Shown here piece by piece: positions 5,243 to 8,735 of a DNA stretch of 8,735 nucleotides. Under the pieces are notes generated by a model. It saw nothing but the letters and a program-made list of their open reading frames with translations. It did no database searches and was not told the DNA's origin. The position numbers and the translations under genes are program-made. Within the stretch, counting starts at the first letter, position 1. Each line of letters opens with the position of its first letter. Origin of the DNA: Gaopeijia sp032250675 (GTDB lineage: Bacteria > Gemmatimonadota > Gemmatimonadetes > Longimicrobiales > Gaopeijiaceae); assembly GCA_032250675.1 (NCBI GenBank), contig JAVVEY010000110.1:1-8735 (forward strand), given 5' to 3'.

Positions 5243-5884
5243 ATGGAGCGACGCCTCTCTCTACCCAACCTGATCACCCTCGCGCGGATCGTCGCGTGCC
5301 CCGTGATCGCCTTCCTGGCGCTCTCGCCGGGGTTGTCGTCGCGGCTGGCCGCCTTCGTGCTCTTCATCGTCGCCGCGCTGAGCGACCTCTACGACGGATA
5401 TCTCGCGCGCCGGTACGGGTGGATCACCGATGTCGGCAAGCTCCTCGACCCCCTCGCCGACAAGCTCCTCCTCGCGGCGACCTTCATCCCGATCTGGCTC
5501 ATCTCGATCCGCCCCGACGGGATGGGCAATCTCCCCTTCATCGGGCCCCTTCCGCTCTGGGTGCTCTTCGTGATCTTCGGGCGCGAGATCTTCGTGACGC
5601 TCTTCCGGCAGTGGGCGGTCCGGCGTGGCGAGGTTCTCGCGGCGGGGCGCTGGGGGAAGTACAAGGCGCTCTCCCAATTCCTCTTCGCGGGAGGAGCGCT
5701 CCTCTGGTATCCGGTGCAGGGGTGGGCGCATCAGGCGGGATGGATCGGCGGGAGAGGGTGGAGGATCTGGTACCTCGTGCACGGCAGCTGGGTCGCGGTG
5801 ACGCTCGTCGCCGCGATCCTCCTCACGATCGGGTCGATGGTCGCGTATCTGCGCGCGTACCGGCGCTCGGGGGAGCTCGGGTGA
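5243..5884 (+). CDS. pgsA: CDP-diacylglycerol-glycerol-3-phosphate 3-phosphatidyltransferase (PgsA type)
   Basis: This integral membrane enzyme is expected to join CDP-diacylglycerol and glycerol 3-phosphate to make phosphatidylglycerol phosphate, the committed step to phosphatidylglycerol and cardiolipin. The 213-residue protein has the complete CDP-alcohol phosphatidyltransferase signature at Asp48, Asp51-Gly52, Ala55-Arg56, Gly65, Asp69 and Asp73. It opens with LPNLITLARI (7-16), typical of PgsA. GRE (113-115) and GKYKALSQ (138-145) fit the later conserved part. Hydrophobic helices lie at about 11-28, 34-48, 72-89, 103-121, 143-156 and 181-205. Another CDP-alcohol transferase of the family cannot be excluded by sequence alone. 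It starts 12 nt after the mglA stop with no clear Shine-Dalgarno, so translation may be coupled. Its TGA overlaps the GTG of cinA (GTGA). Confidence 0.9.
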   Translation: MERRLSLPNLITLARIVACPVIAFLALSPGLSSRLAAFVLFIVAALSDLYDGYLARRYGWITDVGKLLDPLADKLLLAATFIPIWLISIRPDGMGNLPFIGPLPLWVLFVIFGREIFVTLFRQWAVRRGEVLAAGRWGKYKALSQFLFAGGALLWYPVQGWAHQAGWIGGRGWRIWYLVHGSWVAVTLVAAILLTIGSMVAYLRAYRRSGELG

Positions 5885-7047
5885 AGGCGGGAGGCGCGCG
5901 TTCGATCGTCCTGGCGATCGGCGACGAACTCCTCCTCGGGCGCACGCTCGACACGAACTCCGCGTGGCTCGCCGACCGACTCTCGGTGGTCGGGGTCCCG
6001 GTGTCCCGGATGGAGACGGTGCCGGACGACCACGCGTCGATCGTCGGTGCGCTCCGTGCAGCGCGAAGCGAGGCCGCGCTCGTGGTGACGACGGGAGGTC
6101 TCGGGCCGACCGACGACGACCGTACCCGGGCCGCCATCGACGAAGCCGTCGGGGAGGCGGAGCCGTTCGACGAGATCCCCAACGCGCGCGGGACCGAGCC
6201 GGGACGCTGGGTCCCGCCGCGCGGCGAGCTGGGCGGTGTGCTCGCCCTCCCGGGCCCGCCCCGCGAGATGACGACGGTCTTCACGGCGGCGCTCGATGTG
6301 GTCGAGGCGGCGCTCGGAGACCGCCGGCGGGCGGTGCACACGCGGACGATCACCACGACGGGGATCTCCGAGCGGAAGCTCGCCCCCCTCCTCCAGCCCC
6401 GGATCGACGGGGTCGAGGCGGTCGAGATCGCCTTCCTCCCCGATCTCTGCGGTGTCGACGTGCGGCTCACGGTACGCGATCGCGACCCGGATGAAGCGCT
6501 CCGGCTGCTCGATTCGGCGCAGGCCGAGATCGCCGAGATCGTGGCGCCGTGGGAGGTGACCTCTCCGTCGGGAGATGTCGTCGAGGCGCTCACCGATCTC
6601 CTCGTTGAACGGGGGTGGACGCTCGCGGTGGCTGAGAGCTGCACCGGGGGCGGGATCGGTGAGCGGATGACGGCCCGACCGGGTGCCTCGCGCGTCTTCC
6701 TCGGCGGGGTGATCGCCTACGCCGACGGTGCGAAGGCCTCGCTCCTCGGGGTGGCGCCGGAGACGATCGCGCGGCACGGTGCGGTGTCGGAGGAGGTCGC
6801 CGAGGCGATGGCGCGTGGGGCGGCTCGCGCCTTCGGGGCCGATTGCGGGATCGGGATCACGGGGATCGCGGGGCCCGGAGGCGGGAGCGACGAAAAACCG
6901 GTCGGTACCGTCTGCTGGGCCGCGCACACCCCCGACGCCACCGAGGTCGTGGCGCGGCACTTCATCGGGGACCGCGAGGGGGTGCGTCGGCGCTCCGGCG
7001 AAGCCGCGCTCGTGCAGCTCCTCCGGATGATCGAGCGCGCGCGATGA
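5881..7047 (+). CDS. cinA: CinA family protein: nucleotide-hydrolase-type N-domain fused to NMN amidohydrolase (PncC)
   Basis: CinA proteins combine a MoCF-like N-domain (COG1058, reported ADP-ribose pyrophosphatase activity) with a C-terminal nicotinamide mononucleotide deamidase (PncC), acting in NAD salvage and nucleotide clean-up. Seen here are IGDELLLGRTLDTNSAWLA (13-31), TTGGLGPTDDDRTR (70-83), LALPGPPREM (121-130) and a KH-like middle region (about 165-225). The PncC domain carries AESCTGG (251-257), GGVIAY with a downstream Lys (275-285) and ITGIAGPGGGSDEKPVGTV (326-344). The 388-residue length is below the usual 410-430. The shortfall sits between TDDDRT and RGTEPG (about residues 90-103), where the family normally has a helix and an EANRKQA-type motif. 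Reading stays in frame, so this is a deletion, not a frameshift. The GTG start overlaps the pgsA stop and has GGGGGAG 5 nt upstream. Confidence 0.92.
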   Translation: MKAGGARSIVLAIGDELLLGRTLDTNSAWLADRLSVVGVPVSRMETVPDDHASIVGALRAARSEAALVVTTGGLGPTDDDRTRAAIDEAVGEAEPFDEIPNARGTEPGRWVPPRGELGGVLALPGPPREMTTVFTAALDVVEAALGDRRRAVHTRTITTTGISERKLAPLLQPRIDGVEAVEIAFLPDLCGVDVRLTVRDRDPDEALRLLDSAQAEIAEIVAPWEVTSPSGDVVEALTDLLVERGWTLAVAESCTGGGIGERMTARPGASRVFLGGVIAYADGAKASLLGVAPETIARHGAVSEEVAEAMARGAARAFGADCGIGITGIAGPGGGSDEKPVGTVCWAAHTPDATEVVARHFIGDREGVRRRSGEAALVQLLRMIERAR

Positions 7048-7973
7048 GTGCGGAGGGGATCGGCGCGGATCGGGGCTCCACCCCCCCCGGACGGGTGTCG
7101 GCGCCCGCGCCGATCGCGGGCACGATTCGCGGCGCCGAGGGGGTGAAGCTCCGGACGTGGAGTTGGCCGCACCCCTCGCCGCGCGGGCGTGTCCAGCTCG
7201 TGCACGGATTCAGCGAGCACCTCGGGCGGTACCGCGAGGTGGTCGACGCGCTCCACGACGCGGGGTGGGCGGTCTTCGGTCACGACCACCGGGGACATGG
7301 GGAGTCGGAGGGCCGCCGCGGAGTGCTCCGGAGCTTCGACCACCTCCTCCACGACCTCGACCTCGTGCGCCGCCGGGCCGACGCGCTCGCTCCGGGTCCG
7401 GGGGCGCCGGTCCTCCTCGGGCACTCCCTCGGGGGGCTCGTCACCCTCCGCTACCTCCAGACCGCCCCTGCACCCCCCTCGCGCGCGATCCTCTCGGCGC
7501 CATGGCTCGGGACGCAACTCGTGCTGCCATTGTGGCAGCAGGTGGTGGCGCGAAGCTTGCGACGGATCGCGCCCGACTTCGTGGTGAAGCGCAGGCTCGA
7601 CACCTCGCTCCTCACGCGTGACGCGGAGCGGGGCGCGCTCTACGCGAACGATCCGCTGGTACATCGCTACGGGTCGCCCGGGGTGCTGGCGCGGGTCGGG
7701 GCGGCGCAGGAGGAGGCGATCGCGGGGGGGCTTCCTCCGGGCATGCGCCTCCTCGTGATCCTCCCCCTCGATGATCGGGTGGCGGATCCGGAACGTACAG
7801 TGGGATGGGCCTCACGCCTCCCCGCAGGGAGTGTTCAGATCGAACGCTATCCCCGGGGACGGCACGAGCCCTTCCACGACATCGAGCGGTCGGCGGTCCT
7901 GGACACCGTGATCGCGTGGTTGAACGAGGAGGGCCCGAGCGGGTCTTCCGCAGAGATATCGGATGAGGGATGA
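7044..7973 (+). CDS. Alpha/beta hydrolase, monoacylglycerol lipase / lysophospholipase-like
   Basis: The 309-residue protein fits the serine aminopeptidase S33 / Hydrolase_4 group, which contains lysophospholipases and monoacylglycerol lipases. Seen are the oxyanion-region motif LVHGFSEHLGRYREV (52-66), GHDHRGHGESEGRRG (79-93) and the nucleophile elbow GHSLGG (126-131, Ser128). A likely acid is in PLDDRVADP (Asp244), with the catalytic His in GRHEPFHD (His274). The last two follow the family order and spacing. The first 27 or so residues are Pro/Ala-rich and unconserved; there is no signal peptide, so it is probably cytoplasmic. The ATG overlaps the cinA stop (ATGA) with no clear Shine-Dalgarno, so it is likely translated by coupling. 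A run of eight C (7081-7088) lies just inside the gene. The substrate is not known; nearness to pgsA hints at lipid turnover but does not prove it. Confidence 0.88.
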   Translation: MSAEGIGADRGSTPPGRVSAPAPIAGTIRGAEGVKLRTWSWPHPSPRGRVQLVHGFSEHLGRYREVVDALHDAGWAVFGHDHRGHGESEGRRGVLRSFDHLLHDLDLVRRRADALAPGPGAPVLLGHSLGGLVTLRYLQTAPAPPSRAILSAPWLGTQLVLPLWQQVVARSLRRIAPDFVVKRRLDTSLLTRDAERGALYANDPLVHRYGSPGVLARVGAAQEEAIAGGLPPGMRLLVILPLDDRVADPERTVGWASRLPAGSVQIERYPRGRHEPFHDIERSAVLDTVIAWLNEEGPSGSSAEISDEG

Positions 7974-8590
7974 AGCGAGGAGATGATCGTGACGCCGAGG
8001 TCGAGGTCGAGGAGACCGAAGCCTCCACGGGAGAGCGAGACGACGCCCCGACGACGACCGGCGAGGGCGGAAGGGATGATGCGGGTGAGGAGGCTGCGTC
8101 GTCGAACCCGGACGATGGGTCGGGGACGGCGGAGTCGGTGACGCGCGCCGAGTACGACGAACTCAATGACCGGCACCTCCGTCTCGCCGCCGAGTTCAAC
8201 AACTTCCGGCGTCGCGTAGAGGCCGATGCGCTCGGCACGTGGTCGCGCGCCCAGGCCGATCTCCTCGGCGACTTTCTCGATGTCCTCGATGACCTCACGC
8301 GCGTTGCGGGCCTCGATCCGGGCGATGAGAAGGTCTCGGTGCAGGCGATCGTCGAGGGGATCGATCTCGTGGAGCAGAAGTTCGTGAAGACGCTCGCCGA
8401 CGCCGGAACCGAGGTGATCGCCCCGGAGGAGGGCGACACCTTCGATCCCGAGATGATGGAGGCGATGATGCGGGTTCCCACCGATGACGCATCGCTCGAC
8501 GACGCGGTCGCCCACCTCTTCCAGAGGGGGTATCGCCTCGGCGGGACGCTCGTACGTCCGGCGCGGGTGAGCGTCTTCAAGGCGGAGTGA
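7970..8590 (+). CDS. grpE: Nucleotide exchange factor GrpE (Hsp70 co-chaperone)
   Basis: GrpE releases ADP from DnaK. The 206-residue protein has an acidic, low-complexity N-terminus (about 1-57) and then the long dimer helix beginning YDELNDRHLRLAAEFNNFRRR (62-82). The four-helix part with FLDVLDDLTR (102-111) follows, then the C-terminal beta domain with DTFDPEMMEAMMRVP (156-170) and GYRLGGTLVRPARVSVFK (187-204). The family's FDPxxHEA reads FDPEMMEA, with Met163 in place of His. The length is normal. The ATG overlaps the stop of the hydrolase gene (ATGA), and GAGGG directly abuts it, too close to act as a normal Shine-Dalgarno, so coupling is likely. No hrcA and no CIRCE-type inverted repeat lies upstream in this window. 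dnaJ follows after 1 nt. Confidence 0.95.
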   Translation: MKRGDDRDAEVEVEETEASTGERDDAPTTTGEGGRDDAGEEAASSNPDDGSGTAESVTRAEYDELNDRHLRLAAEFNNFRRRVEADALGTWSRAQADLLGDFLDVLDDLTRVAGLDPGDEKVSVQAIVEGIDLVEQKFVKTLADAGTEVIAPEEGDTFDPEMMEAMMRVPTDDASLDDAVAHLFQRGYRLGGTLVRPARVSVFKAE

Positions 8591-8591
8591 G

Positions 8592-8735
8592 ATGGCTGCC
8601 GGGAAGGACTTCTATCAGCTCCTCGGGGTGTCCGAGAAGGCGAGCGCCGACGAGATCAAGAAGGCGTACCGGAAGCTGGCGAAGGAGAATCACCCCGATC
8701 GGAACCCCGGGAATGCGGCGGCGGCGGAGCGCTTC
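8592..8735 (+). CDS. dnaJ: Chaperone DnaJ, N-terminal J domain (cut by window edge)
   Basis: Only the first 48 codons are present. They encode a J domain: DFYQLLGVSEKASADEIKKAYRKLAKENHPDRNPG, with the HPD motif that stimulates DnaK ATPase at residues 34-36, and the usual NAAAAERF start of helix III. The rest (Gly/Phe region, zinc domain) lies outside, so a different J-domain protein such as CbpA cannot be fully excluded. Its position 1 nt after grpE makes DnaJ itself most likely. GGAG (8584-8587), inside the end of grpE, is 4 nt before the ATG. Confidence 0.9.
   Translation, partial: MAAGKDFYQLLGVSEKASADEIKKAYRKLAKENHPDRNPGNAAAAERF

Noticed and set aside
5731..6960. 409-codon minus-strand frame opposite pgsA/cinA
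   Set aside because: Composition is low-complexity Arg/Asp/Gly/Pro with no recognisable domain; it is a mirror of cinA codon bias.
1..8735. CRISPR arrays, insertion sequences, tRNA genes, toxin-antitoxin or defence modules
   Set aside because: Read for and not seen; all gene-sized stretches are explained by conserved housekeeping families or the two small unknown membrane proteins.

Overview
The window is high-GC bacterial chromosome with every recognisable gene on the + strand, tightly packed and partly overlapping. The gene set is housekeeping: SRP RNA, dnaX-ybaB-recR, an MglA-type GTPase, pgsA, cinA, grpE and dnaJ. The high GC, the DUF3187 outer-membrane-type protein with a Sec signal and the myxobacterial-type MglA suggest a Gram-negative, didermic lineage. 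Gemmatimonadota is my best guess, but this is inference from style and gene mix, not a phylogenetic result. I see no mobile element, CRISPR array, tRNA or rRNA.

Layout. (1) 1-258 is the tail of an unidentified membrane protein with two transmembrane helices. It is followed 30 nt later by a secreted DUF3187 protein (289-1293). (2) A promoter-like pair overlapping the DUF3187 stop codon leads into an unannotated small bacterial SRP RNA (ffs, about 1325-1424). Its closing helix runs straight into a T-tract. (3) Next comes the classic replication/repair block dnaX (1488-3212), ybaB/ebfC (3246-3563) and recR (3583-4170). A 103-aa single-pass membrane protein of unknown function (4170-4481) is coupled to the recR stop. 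(4) A 170-bp gap with two inverted repeats, the only gap over 100 bp besides the ffs region, separates this block from a second apparent operon. That operon is mglA-like GTPase (4652-5230), pgsA (5243-5884), cinA (5881-7047), a monoacylglycerol-lipase-like hydrolase (7044-7973), grpE (7970-8590) and the 5' end of dnaJ (8592 to the edge). Three consecutive junctions in it are 4-bp ATGA/GTGA overlaps.

Functionally, the first block links co-translational protein targeting (SRP RNA) with the polymerase III clamp loader and RecFOR repair. The second joins a polarity-type Ras-like GTPase, anionic phospholipid synthesis, NMN/nucleotide clean-up, a lipid-type esterase and the DnaK co-chaperones. Shared transcription is inferred from spacing, not shown.

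No new defence or mobile system is visible. The points most worth a second look are small. The SRP RNA lacks the usual GGAA apical loop. The DnaX zinc module has Asp in place of one Cys. CinA has an in-frame internal deletion of about 30 residues. The MglA homologue has no adjacent MglB. The grpE-dnaJ pair sits behind a hydrolase with no CIRCE element.
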